From Paenisporosarcina indica (GTDB taxonomy: Bacteria; Bacillota; Bacilli; Bacillales_A; Planococcaceae): DNA of 44,842 nt. The notes under the pieces are model-generated. The model worked only from the letters and a program-made list of their open reading frames with translations. It made no database searches and was not told the origin of the DNA. Made by a program: the position numbers and the translations under genes. Location: positions 1-44,842 of the forward strand of contig NZ_MPTA01000011.1 in the NCBI RefSeq assembly GCF_001939075.1. The letters are read 5' to 3'. This document shows positions 26,216-34,133 of the stretch, one piece after another (positions within the stretch are counted from its first letter, which is position 1; each line of letters starts with the position of its first letter).

Positions 26216-26263
26216 TTAGGCATCCACAGCAGTCATTTAACTGCAGGGATGCCTGTTTTGTTT
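26216..26263 (+). terminator. Terminator after the EamA gene
   Basis: AGGCATCC pairs with GGATGCCT, with an inner GCAGT/ACTGC stem, followed by GTTTTGTTTT. Confidence 0.75.
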
Positions 26264-26394
26264 TATAAGACGAATCAACTATTTTCACAACTCCGCACTT
26301 CAATGCGTTGAATCGCTAAAATAATTGTTGATATTGTTCTGAAAATTCCTTATAGTTGTCTACTATAGCAACTAGATGGGAGAGACAACGAGAC

Positions 26395-27432
26395 ATGAAG
26401 GAATTTTTAGGCAAGCTATTGAACGGCATGAGCATCGGGATTGTTGTGGCATTGATCCCCAATGCCCTATTAGGGGAAATCCTAAAATTATTGATCCCAT
26501 ATTTCCCAGCACTGCAGCATGTATTTGACGTAACCGTTTATATCATGAGCCTGCTGCCTGTTTTGATAGGCGTCATGGTTGGCATCACTTTCAAACTCAC
26601 CCCTATCCAAACGGCAAGTATCGGGATTGCTTCCATGGTCGGAAGCGGAGTCATCCAGAAAACAGCTGACGGTCTGATTACCATGAACGGAATTGGCATC
26701 GTCATTAATATCGGATTCACTGCAGCTCTTGCTGTATTATTTGTTCAATTGCTAGGTGATCGGTTAAAGGCTTATGCCATCCTGTTATTGCCAACATTAA
26801 GCATATTAGTACCCGGCATGATTGGTTATTCCGTGCTGCCATATGTCAAACACAGTACAGGAATACTCGGTATTGCCATTGATAACGTCACGACGCTGCA
26901 ACCCATCCTGATGGGTGCCATCATCGCAATGATTTTCTGTACAATCATTCTGTTGCCCATCTCGACTGTCGGTGTCGCGACTGTCATCATGCTCTCAGGT
27001 GTCGGTGCAGGAGCAGCGAATCTCGGAATTGTAGCGGCCGGCGTTGGCCTGGCCATTTCGAGCTATAAAGCAAATTCACTGGGCACTGCATTGGCACATG
27101 TCCTTGGCTCTCCGAAGATACAGATGAAAAACTTCTTGATGAAGCCTAAAATTGCTGTTCCCATGCTGATTACAGCTGCAGTCCTTGGTGCACTGGCGGG
27201 GCTTCTGAATATCCAGGGTACACCTTTCAGTGCCGGGTTTGGTTTATCCGGATTGGTCGGGCCCCTAAATTATATGCAATTGGCCGATGGCGGTTGGTCC
27301 GCAAAAAATATCTCGATCATGCTTGGGACGTTCCTGCTCCTCCCGATCATACTGAATGTTGCACTAATCTACCTATTCTCACGTAAATTGAACATGATCA
27401 AAGCAAGCGACTATAAATTGGATTTTGATTAA
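26395..27432 (+). CDS. PTS transporter IIC-like membrane protein (PTS_EIIC_2)
   Basis: A 345-residue polytopic protein with about nine hydrophobic segments, beginning FLGKLLNGMSIGIVVALIPN as in PTS_EIIC_2 proteins; the GTPFSAGFGLSGLVGPLNYM segment near residues 278-297 fits a sugar-site loop of that family. There is no IIA or IIB domain and neither is encoded nearby, so it may work with distant PTS parts or as a non-PTS transporter. GGGAGAG lies ten bases before the ATG. The gene is GC-richer than the surroundings, like the EamA gene, and is closed by a strong terminator. Confidence 0.8.
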   Translation: MKEFLGKLLNGMSIGIVVALIPNALLGEILKLLIPYFPALQHVFDVTVYIMSLLPVLIGVMVGITFKLTPIQTASIGIASMVGSGVIQKTADGLITMNGIGIVINIGFTAALAVLFVQLLGDRLKAYAILLLPTLSILVPGMIGYSVLPYVKHSTGILGIAIDNVTTLQPILMGAIIAMIFCTIILLPISTVGVATVIMLSGVGAGAANLGIVAAGVGLAISSYKANSLGTALAHVLGSPKIQMKNFLMKPKIAVPMLITAAVLGALAGLLNIQGTPFSAGFGLSGLVGPLNYMQLADGGWSAKNISIMLGTFLLLPIILNVALIYLFSRKLNMIKASDYKLDFD

Positions 27433-27469
27433 TGGAAATATAATGAAGGAAATCCGGTTGACCGGTTTG

Positions 27470-27520
27470 AACTGCACCCCATTTGTTAGACACATCTAAC
27501 AATGGAGGTGCAGTTTTTTA
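27470..27520 (+). terminator. Terminator after the PTS IIC gene
   Basis: Long stem: AACTGCACC pairs with GGTGCAGTT, with the inner pair CCATTTGTTAGA / TCTAACAATGG, followed by TTTTTT. The rest of 27433-27738 shows no gene. Confidence 0.88.
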
Positions 27521-27738
27521 TGACCAAATGTTCTTGATACTAAATTAAGGGCTGCTCAAACATACCTTGAGGGTGGTAACTCTTTTATTGTCATGGCAGA
27601 AAATACAAGGTGAACGCTTCGATATTAAACAGATGGTATACCCATAATGCCTTGTGATCCCCTGCCCCTCATTAGGTACTAATAGAACAGTTCTAATCAT
27701 ATTCTTAAAAAGGAAAACAGGTAGAAGGAGTGTAAAGT

Positions 27739-29157
27739 TTGTTGGAAAAAGTTAAGGTTAGTTTATGGCCCATTGTAAATAAGATAAATTTACCCACTGT
27801 TTTGAAAACAACTATACTTCCAGGTGACTCAATTGAAAGATTATTTATTGCAACCCAGGTTGGAGAGATCTTTTACATAGGAAACGGAGTTATAAGTACT
27901 TTTTTAGATATTCGCTCGCGAATTATACAACTAGGTGTTTCTGGTGGTGGATATGATGAACGGGGATTGCTAGGTCTAGCGTTTCATCCCAATTTTTATT
28001 ATAATGGTCTATTTTATCTTCATTACTCAGTAGCTGGAACACAAGGTCCAGGTGCTCTTCCTGAACCTTTTAAGCCTAACCCGTGTGATCCCAGAACTTT
28101 AAACCAAAAGTGGATAAATAGAGAAACTCATTATGATCATATTGATACAGTTGAAGAATGGATTTTACAATCGAATGGTCAGCCTCAAAAACGACGTACA
28201 TTACTTAACTTAAGAAGACCATTTTTAAATCATAACGGTGTCAATAGCTTAAATTTTTCACCTGAAACAGGAAAACTTGTTTTAACAACCGGAGATGGTG
28301 GATCAGGCTATGATCCATTTAATTTAAGTCAGAACGATATGGAAATAGCCGGGAAAATAATTGAAATTGATGTAGTTAAGGATACATTTATCTATAATCC
28401 ACCCGTAGTCACACGTTTTAATGAACTTCCCGCACCTATTCAGGAAACACTTACGGTAATTGCCAAAGGAGTTCGAAATATACCTGGCATCTCATTTCAA
28501 AGGTTTGATAATCAGTATATTAAATATGTGGGAAATGTCGGACAGGATTTGGTAGAGTCGATTTTTTCATTCGTTCATTATAAACCTATACCGGTTACTC
28601 AGCTTATTCAAAATTCTTTAATGACATCTGAACCTGAACAAGAAGGATTTATTAACTTTGGCTGGCGAGGGTGGGAAGGTACTTTTCCTACTTCGGTTAT
28701 AAAGGGCTGCTCTGCAAATTCGACTTTGGATGAGAAAACAATTGCTTATTATAATGAAGCAGTAAAAACTTCAGTGCGGCGCCTTCAGCCTCTAACTAGT
28801 TATTTTCATAAAGATCCCCGACCTGATAAGTTTGGAGGAACTGCACTTACTGGAGTGCAAGCCTATATGGGGAATGGAATCCCCGGTTTAACAGGAAGCG
28901 TTGTGTTTACCGATCTTGCCCGCGATGAGGAATCTCAACCTCCGGGTAGAGGGGTTTTAGCTTACACCAAGGTAAGAACAGATGGTAAACCAAATGATTT
29001 CAGTGTTATTCAAACCGATTATAATTTTGGGTCTCAATCAGCTTATTATGTTAATTTAGGAACGAACCTAGATCAAACCAGACTATATTTAGGGGTTTAT
29101 GGTTCTATGAATGTGACTGATTTTAACCAAGGTACTATTTTTGAAATTGTTCCATGA
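27739..29157 (+). CDS. PQQ-dependent sugar dehydrogenase-like protein (GSDH family)
   Basis: A 472-residue beta-propeller protein of the soluble glucose/sorbosone dehydrogenase family, which oxidises sugars with PQQ. Visible family features: DERGLLGLAFHPNF with the catalytic-type His (near residues 75-88), FLNHNGVNSLNFSP (about 158-171), LTTGDGGSGYDP (about 180-191) and VIAKGVRNIPG (about 235-245), a variant of the usual GxRN. There is no signal peptide, unusual for a family that is normally exported, so it may be intracellular or leave another way. Tandem TTG codons at 27739 follow AAGGAG by eight bases. The gene is AT-rich, unlike the two genes upstream, and next to a decayed relative (29509-29875). 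Whether it binds PQQ cannot be read from the sequence. Confidence 0.8.
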   Translation: MLEKVKVSLWPIVNKINLPTVLKTTILPGDSIERLFIATQVGEIFYIGNGVISTFLDIRSRIIQLGVSGGGYDERGLLGLAFHPNFYYNGLFYLHYSVAGTQGPGALPEPFKPNPCDPRTLNQKWINRETHYDHIDTVEEWILQSNGQPQKRRTLLNLRRPFLNHNGVNSLNFSPETGKLVLTTGDGGSGYDPFNLSQNDMEIAGKIIEIDVVKDTFIYNPPVVTRFNELPAPIQETLTVIAKGVRNIPGISFQRFDNQYIKYVGNVGQDLVESIFSFVHYKPIPVTQLIQNSLMTSEPEQEGFINFGWRGWEGTFPTSVIKGCSANSTLDEKTIAYYNEAVKTSVRRLQPLTSYFHKDPRPDKFGGTALTGVQAYMGNGIPGLTGSVVFTDLARDEESQPPGRGVLAYTKVRTDGKPNDFSVIQTDYNFGSQSAYYVNLGTNLDQTRLYLGVYGSMNVTDFNQGTIFEIVP

Positions 29158-29230
29158 TTCATAACTACAAAATTCGGCTTTCTACCAGATAAATCTCTTT
29201 CTTGAGTTTAATTGAATCGAAATATCAAAT

Positions 29231-29263
29231 AAAGAAGAGAGCAATCAGGCTCTCTTTTTTGTT
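29231..29263 (+). terminator. Terminator after the sugar dehydrogenase gene
   Basis: AGAGAGC and GCTCTCT pair around AATCAG, followed by TTTTTT. The stretch 29264-29508 then shows no intact gene, though it may include decayed upstream parts of the next pseudogene. Confidence 0.85.
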
Positions 29264-29508
29264 TATTTTTCCGGATAATTAAAGCCGAACACCTTGATTT
29301 CATCCGAAATATATGTACTTCTCTAATAATAGGACGGATATTAGGTGCTTGTCCTTGTAAGATAACTCGCAGTCATCGAAGAAGTTTATTCCGCGACAGC
29401 AGGGCTGTCGAGAATTCTCCTGATGAGTCTCAATGGTTTAGATAAGCAATGTGGTATGGTTGGACGGGATTATATTGGCGGTCTCCATACACAAATCCAC
29501 ACATTTAA

Positions 29509-29875
29509 CCAGTTAGAAAACCACAGCCATTGTTTTTTCTTGCCCAGCATCATCCTATGCAACCGTCTAAACTGGTTGTTTCATTTGCCTCAAATTTGGC
29601 GATTAAGGGCCTCGATTTCAATTATGACTCTTCATTTGATCCTGTTCGTGAAGTATTTATTGCGGAATTTGTCAATAAGGCTCCTGATATGACCGGCGGC
29701 AAACCAGAATCAATAGTCGGCAATCGGTGGAGGCGACTTTGGAAGATCCATTGATGTTACCTTTGGCAAACAAAATGAAATGTTTATTACTGACTTCGGA
29801 ATCTTTTAGCCACCAAGTATAAAAATCTATATCATTCCAAATACTGGGGTGATTTGGAGAGTCACTAAGATATAA
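29509..29875 (+). pseudogene. Decayed C-terminal part of a second sugar dehydrogenase-like gene
   Basis: Plus-strand frame A (29509 on) reads SKLVVSFASNLAIKGLDF then FDPVREVFIAEF. After a frameshift near 29726 the sense continues as GGDFGRSIDVTFGKQNEMF and FITDFGIF, an in-frame TAG at 29807, and a last piece PNTGVIWRVTK with stop at 29873. This succession matches the C-terminal blades of sorbosone/glucose dehydrogenase-like proteins (GLDF..., DVTF, ...GVIWRI). At least one frameshift, one internal stop and an upstream TAA make it a pseudogene. It overlaps the convergent gene by 11 bp. Confidence 0.6.
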
Positions 29876-30425
29876 CGGTCTTAAATCTTTTAAAAAAGAA
29901 TAAAGCAATCTCAACCCATAACCAGTTATACAGGAAAGAAAATATTAAAATACTTCCTACTGTAATGAATGAAAAGGAATCGGATACGGCTGGACCAAGT
30001 AAAGGAAAGTGGAAAATATATAATAGACTCATAATACCTATCATTAAGAGAATGGCACCAATTGAAATAATGCTCAATCTCTTCTTGAAAAAGGAAAAAG
30101 CTGCACCTATACCTATCCCCAACAACCCTGTTGTAAAAGGAAAAATGACTAGTTCACTTGGAAACAGAATGAATAGCAATAGGATAGTAAGAACATAAGA
30201 CATCACTCCCATTTGAAGGGAAAACATAGCACCAATTAAAATGGGTAAAGTGGCAAATGGACTGATAAAATATCCGATTCCTGGCAAAAAGCCACCAGCT
30301 GCCTGAAGTACAGCAGCCATACAGGCGAGAAAAGATCCTATAACAAGCCTCTTCGCTTTTGTATGTTTGCGAAATTCTAATTGGGCAAATCGAACATCAT
30401 CTGAAATTGATTTTAAAAACCACAT
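29865..30425 (-). CDS. Integral membrane protein, unknown (possible ECF-type S component)
   Basis: A 186-residue protein with about six hydrophobic segments. After a charged N-terminus (EFRKHTKAKRL) comes a helix, SFLACMAAVLQAAGGFLPG, then ISPFATLPILIGAMFS, which recalls the substrate-binding S components of energy-coupling factor transporters or YybS/ThiW-like proteins. I cannot assign a substrate. The ATG at 30425 is taken because GGAGG lies seven bases ahead; an in-frame ATG six codons upstream lacks a ribosome site. Monocistronic. Confidence 0.65.
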   Translation of the reverse strand: MWFLKSISDDVRFAQLEFRKHTKAKRLVIGSFLACMAAVLQAAGGFLPGIGYFISPFATLPILIGAMFSLQMGVMSYVLTILLLFILFPSELVIFPFTTGLLGIGIGAAFSFFKKRLSIISIGAILLMIGIMSLLYIFHFPLLGPAVSDSFSFITVGSILIFSFLYNWLWVEIALFFFKRFKTVIS

Positions 30426-30990
30426 CAGTCCACCTCCATTCAAAACGTTTTTAGGTACAATACAACGCTACGTCCTCCAACAAACAAAAAAAATTTCTTT
30501 AGTACATAAAAAAACCAAAATAAATTAGTTGTTCTTCCGATGATGTATTACTAAAGGAAAATGCTTTATAGTATATGTCGTAAATAAAACAACTGTAATG
30601 ATATTCGGTAAGCTTGGGAGGGGAATTTTATATTTGAATTTAATAATGTAAAGGGCTTAGAGGACTTGTTTCATTTTCGTGAGAAAGAATATGAAGATGA
30701 AATTTGGAGGGGGAGAAGGATAGGAAATGCTACTGTTTCAGGTGATACAGTCTTTTCCAAGAGGTAAACCTCATACGTTTCGATTAAAAACTGAAACGGC
30801 AAAAGCATCATGCGGGTGGGGAAAAGAATATCTCCCTGCCGCATGTATTTGGTTCTTATGTTGCTACTTCATGCACTTTTTTAGATCCTATTCATAGAAT
30901 AACTTGCATAGGGCGCTTTAAAACCACCATGAAGAGTATTCGATTTAAATGAAAGAAATAAATTTTTAATAAAGTTAGTTGGACTTCAAA

Positions 30991-31023
30991 ATAAAAGGGA
31001 CAGATTCTCGAATTCTGTCCCTT
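30991..31023. terminator. Hairpin, probable terminator
   Basis: AAGGGACAGA and TCTGTCCCTT are inverted around a CTCGAAT centre, with an A-rich left flank that is T-rich on the minus strand. Its parent transcript is unclear; it may end a now-decayed minus-strand gene at 31127-31643. Confidence 0.5.
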
Positions 31024-31126
31024 CTATCTACTTTGAATACGTATTTCTCAATCCACTTAAAACCAACCTTATCAAAATAAACACAGCTTTCATTAATGAC
31101 TTCTGCATTCTTTGACCTAATGGCAT

Positions 31127-31643
31127 TTATCCTATTGAAAAATTAATTTCTTCAATTACTTCCTGGCATGTTAGGATCTGTTGAATACCGCCAGCCGCTT
31201 CAGTTACACTGATCGTCCCATTAATCAGATCCCCAACCCAACTAACATCCCTCTCTTAAATCATTCTCCGTAATATTTATATGCCTCCTCATGCTTGCCT
31301 TGGTTAATTAACCCCATGCCTTCTTCCCTGCTTCTGTCGGTATGGTTCTCAAGTTTCCATTTGCTGATTTAAATTCAATGAATTCCTCGCTTTTCACATT
31401 CAGAATCGCTTTTTTTGTTTCTATACTGGCCGGATTTACAATCCTAATAACAGTCAAACAGGCTATCAATTATTGACGCCAAAAACCAAGAAACCCTAGC
31501 TCAGTAAACTGAATAACAAATGTATAGATTCTCTTGGATTGTACACGAAGGAAATCAATAAGTAATGAAAGGTTTTCAGGAGATGGAAAGGGTTCCATTC
31601 TTCTGATAACCAGCTCATGGATAAAACTAAAATCTACATGGCG
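31127..31643 (-). pseudogene. Decayed coding fragments (three broken frames)
   Basis: Three minus-strand pieces in different frames: 31471-31643 reads HVDFSFIHELVIRR near its start, reminiscent of the N-terminus of IS1182-type transposases (FVDFSFI), then runs to a TAA; 31308-31460 reads IRIVNPASIETKKAILNVK; 31127-31253 reads SWVGDLINGTISVTEAAGG, then QQILTCQEVIEEI, which recalls the C-terminus of Gfo/Idh/MocA oxidoreductases. Codon-like composition and lack of starts mark them as remnants. Family names are tentative. Confidence 0.35.
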
Positions 31644-31691
31644 TTAATTTTTTTTGCAATAAGTGATGTTCAGGTGATGAGTTATTTATTA

Positions 31692-32261
31692 TCATAACGT
31701 ACTTAGCCGTAGTTCATAAAAATACTGTACAACTGGATGCTTTAACTTCATCTTCTCAGTCATGTTTATAATTCGTTTTTTTCCAACCCGTCTGTCAACC
31801 AAAGCTAGAATATTTAATAGGATATCATTGCTCTCTAGGCTTTCCTCTATAGGAGTGGATAAAAATTTATTAGCTACAACGATAAAATTCGATTTACTTA
31901 ATGATGACTGCGCTGATAAAATCTCCTTTGCATACTCTGATAATTTTCTTCCCCTTGCAATTACTTGTAGACGATTCTCCGGAACTGTCCCCTTAGTTTC
32001 TTTTCTTAATGCTTCGATTTCCTCGTTGTTGATAGGAATTTGGATATCTGAATCATTCTTAATTTCCTGCTCCGTCTGATACCATCTGATTAAGGTAGTT
32101 ATATCACTCATGTTGAGCACATTCTTTTTATCTACCGCAATATAACAAAGTCCTGCTCTATCAGGTAAATAACGGTAGCTGGTTGCACGGTATTCAACCC
32201 TTCCATATAATGCAGGACAGAGAAAACTCTCCAGATTTTGCTTCAATTTACTCCAGGACAT
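31692..32261 (-). CDS. Conserved hypothetical protein (SF0329-like)
   Basis: A 189-residue soluble protein opening MSWSKLKQNLESFLCPALYG with a YRYLPD block near residue 32, as I recall from the SF0329 family of uncharacterised proteins. A predicted mixed alpha/beta N-terminal half is followed by a mostly helical C-terminal half ending YFYELRLSTL. I chose the ATG at 32261 because AAGGAG lies seven bases ahead; the frame extends 15 residues further upstream without a ribosome site. No function is known. It sits immediately beside the decayed region and is monocistronic. Confidence 0.75.
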   Translation of the reverse strand: MSWSKLKQNLESFLCPALYGRVEYRATSYRYLPDRAGLCYIAVDKKNVLNMSDITTLIRWYQTEQEIKNDSDIQIPINNEEIEALRKETKGTVPENRLQVIARGRKLSEYAKEILSAQSSLSKSNFIVVANKFLSTPIEESLESNDILLNILALVDRRVGKKRIINMTEKMKLKHPVVQYFYELRLSTL

Positions 32262-32685
32262 GAAATTCTCCTTAATATTTATTGAGGCAGTCTTTCTATT
32301 ATCCATAATACAATAACCAACACTTCGATCATACTAAATACAAGGTTTAAGTGTGACTTGAAATTCTGATGTGTTGATAATTGTGAGCGAATAAAATAAC
32401 CAGACTGATGAACCAATAACTTCAAGTAATAAGGACGTTCTTCTTAAGACAGTAAGATGATTTAAATAGATATCGAGCATATCCATCAATAATAATCATC
32501 CCTACCACAAATAAGAGTTGACCCATCAGGGTCACCTCTTATTTTCATATTACTCGTTTCACCTATACTACAGTACTATTCAACATAAACAAAGAAGTTA
32601 TCAGGTCTTGTGTGGTAAGCATCACCGCGATTTGATACATTAACCTGATATATATTTTTCATTAAACCTCATGCTAAACTTAACA
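32262..32685. other. Intergenic region, no gene
   Basis: AT-rich; no supported reading frame. It includes the hairpin AATAAGAG-TTGACCC-ATCA-GGGTCA-CTCTTATT (32515-32545), a candidate terminator for either strand, probably for the M24 transcript that ends at 32686. Confidence 0.5.
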
Positions 32686-33864
32686 TCAAAGCTTCAAATA
32701 CTTCTGCATAAACTTTCCTTTTAGTTTTGCCAATCTGTTCGATTTGGTGATCGTCATATCTACTAAATCAATAGGAAATGTTGTAAGCAGCTCATAGCCA
32801 TCCTTGGTTACACGGATGGTATCGGAGTGCCGATAACCCCCTACCCCCTCAATATAGATGCCTGGCTCAATCGTAATCACCATATTTTCCTCTAATATTT
32901 CGTTGCTGCCTTCTGCAATATATGGTCCTTCATGATTTCGCAAGCCGACTCCATGCCCGGTACGATGTAATAAACGATTAAGTAGTCCATGCTGATCAAA
33001 ATAAGCTCGTGCCTCTGCATCGATGTCTGCGGCCCTTACACCTGCTCGCACCATACTCAACGCTCGATTTCGTGCGTTTTGCATATGTTGGAACATTTCC
33101 ACATCGTCCTTGGTCGGTTGTCCAAGAAAAAACGTCCGTTCACACTCTGCTGAATATCCGTTAATTCGATAATAGGCCATTGCAACGTTCGGTCCATCCC
33201 CAAATCGATCACCTAACTCAGGAATACTATGCGGCATTGCACTTGCCGGTGCATTCCAAACTGCTGTGAGCAATGAAGTTGTGATTGGATCAAATTGCTT
33301 TGTTTTTATAAGGTTGGTTTGTACTTTTTTTGACAAGGTAAATGGTTCTAACACACTGGCACCGCGATAAATCGTATTAAAAATATCCTCCATTGCTTCA
33401 TCGCACACTTTAGCACTCATGCGAATTTTTTCAATTTCATAGACGCTTTTCACTTTACGTTGCGCTTCGACTAACTGCGCTAAAACTAGTTCCTTTGCTT
33501 GCATGAGATGATATACGTCTGCACGCACGTTACTCTCGATTCCTATTCGTGAATAACCTTGGATCAACTGGTTTAGTTTATCATACCAATTGCTGCCCTC
33601 TGAAGATGGAAACTCCCAATAAGAAACAATATTATAATCGATAATTCTTTTATGCACGTGGGATTCTTCAAGCTTTGGTACAAGTAATGTTGGTGTGTGA
33701 TTGGGGACAACAATGATGAAAAAGGGGCGTTCCTCTGGTTTGTATGTAATGTTTGTGTAATACCAGATGTCTTCTTCTGCAGTAATAATATAAGCGTCGT
33801 ATTCGCTCGTAATTAACCTTTCTTGCAATTGCTTCATCCGGTTGGTTAGTTCTTGCTTGAGCAT
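32686..33864 (-). CDS. M24-family (creatinase/aminopeptidase P-like) protein lacking metal ligands
   Basis: A 392-residue protein with an N-terminal creatinase-like domain (residues 1-130) and a C-terminal pita-bread M24 domain. Of the five M24 metal ligands, the His (TGHGVGL, H304) and first Glu (IEPG, E333) are kept. The first Asp position appears to be Ala 230, the second Asp is Glu 240 (SAECERTF), and the last Glu is Ser 347 (YRHSDTI). This pattern is close to non-metal members such as creatinase and the ectoine hydrolase DoeA, so an amidinohydrolase or similar role fits better than Xaa-Pro peptidase. The ATG at 33864 follows GAGGTG by six bases. Single gene; substrate unknown. Confidence 0.85.
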   Translation of the reverse strand: MLKQELTNRMKQLQERLITSEYDAYIITAEEDIWYYTNITYKPEERPFFIIVVPNHTPTLLVPKLEESHVHKRIIDYNIVSYWEFPSSEGSNWYDKLNQLIQGYSRIGIESNVRADVYHLMQAKELVLAQLVEAQRKVKSVYEIEKIRMSAKVCDEAMEDIFNTIYRGASVLEPFTLSKKVQTNLIKTKQFDPITTSLLTAVWNAPASAMPHSIPELGDRFGDGPNVAMAYYRINGYSAECERTFFLGQPTKDDVEMFQHMQNARNRALSMVRAGVRAADIDAEARAYFDQHGLLNRLLHRTGHGVGLRNHEGPYIAEGSNEILEENMVITIEPGIYIEGVGGYRHSDTIRVTKDGYELLTTFPIDLVDMTITKSNRLAKLKGKFMQKYLKL

Positions 33865-34064
33865 TCCCATCACCTCAACTTGAAATCCCAATCTCATCAC
33901 CCTAACTTTCATATTTCTACTTATACTTAACTTATACTTATTATTCTATAACTTGCTCTGTTTTCCTTCTTTACAGAACGATATGGGGATACCCCCAAGG
34001 ACCATTTAAGTTCAATTAATTTAGTCGTCAAATTTGATTTTCCAAACATCCACTGAGAAACAAC

Positions 34065-34107
34065 TCGACCTCCTTCAACCACGGCGTGGTTTCAAAGGAG
34101 GTCCAAT
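34065..34107 (-). terminator. Terminator-like hairpin after the anti-sigma gene
   Basis: GACCTCCTT pairs with AAGGAGGTC around an inner CAACCACG/CGTGGTTT stem. No clear T-run follows on the minus strand, so strength is uncertain. Confidence 0.5.
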
Positions 34108-34133
34108 GGTCTCTATATATTAATTACCGTACA

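Larger units (their letters stand above)
30426..31691. other. 1.27-kb region without intact genes
   Basis: Contains: a 45-codon plus-strand frame (30630-30767) with GGGAGGGG ahead but only an ATA to start it, ending TVFSKR, of unclear reality; a hairpin at 30811-30845 (ATGCGG/CCGCAT); a terminator-like hairpin at 30991-31023 (AAGGGACAGA / TCTGTCCCTT); and decayed minus-strand coding pieces described separately (31127-31643). Otherwise I see nothing functional. Confidence 0.5.

Noticed and set aside
27739..29875. Complete PQQ pathway or sugar operon
   Set aside because: No PQQ biosynthesis, sugar kinase or regulator genes accompany the dehydrogenase; nothing supports an operon.
30630..30767. 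45-codon frame behind GGGAGGGG with only ATA as start
   Set aside because: The ribosome-like site and ATA echo the LysM case, but the peptide is short, matches nothing and is followed by no terminator close by, so I do not call it a gene.
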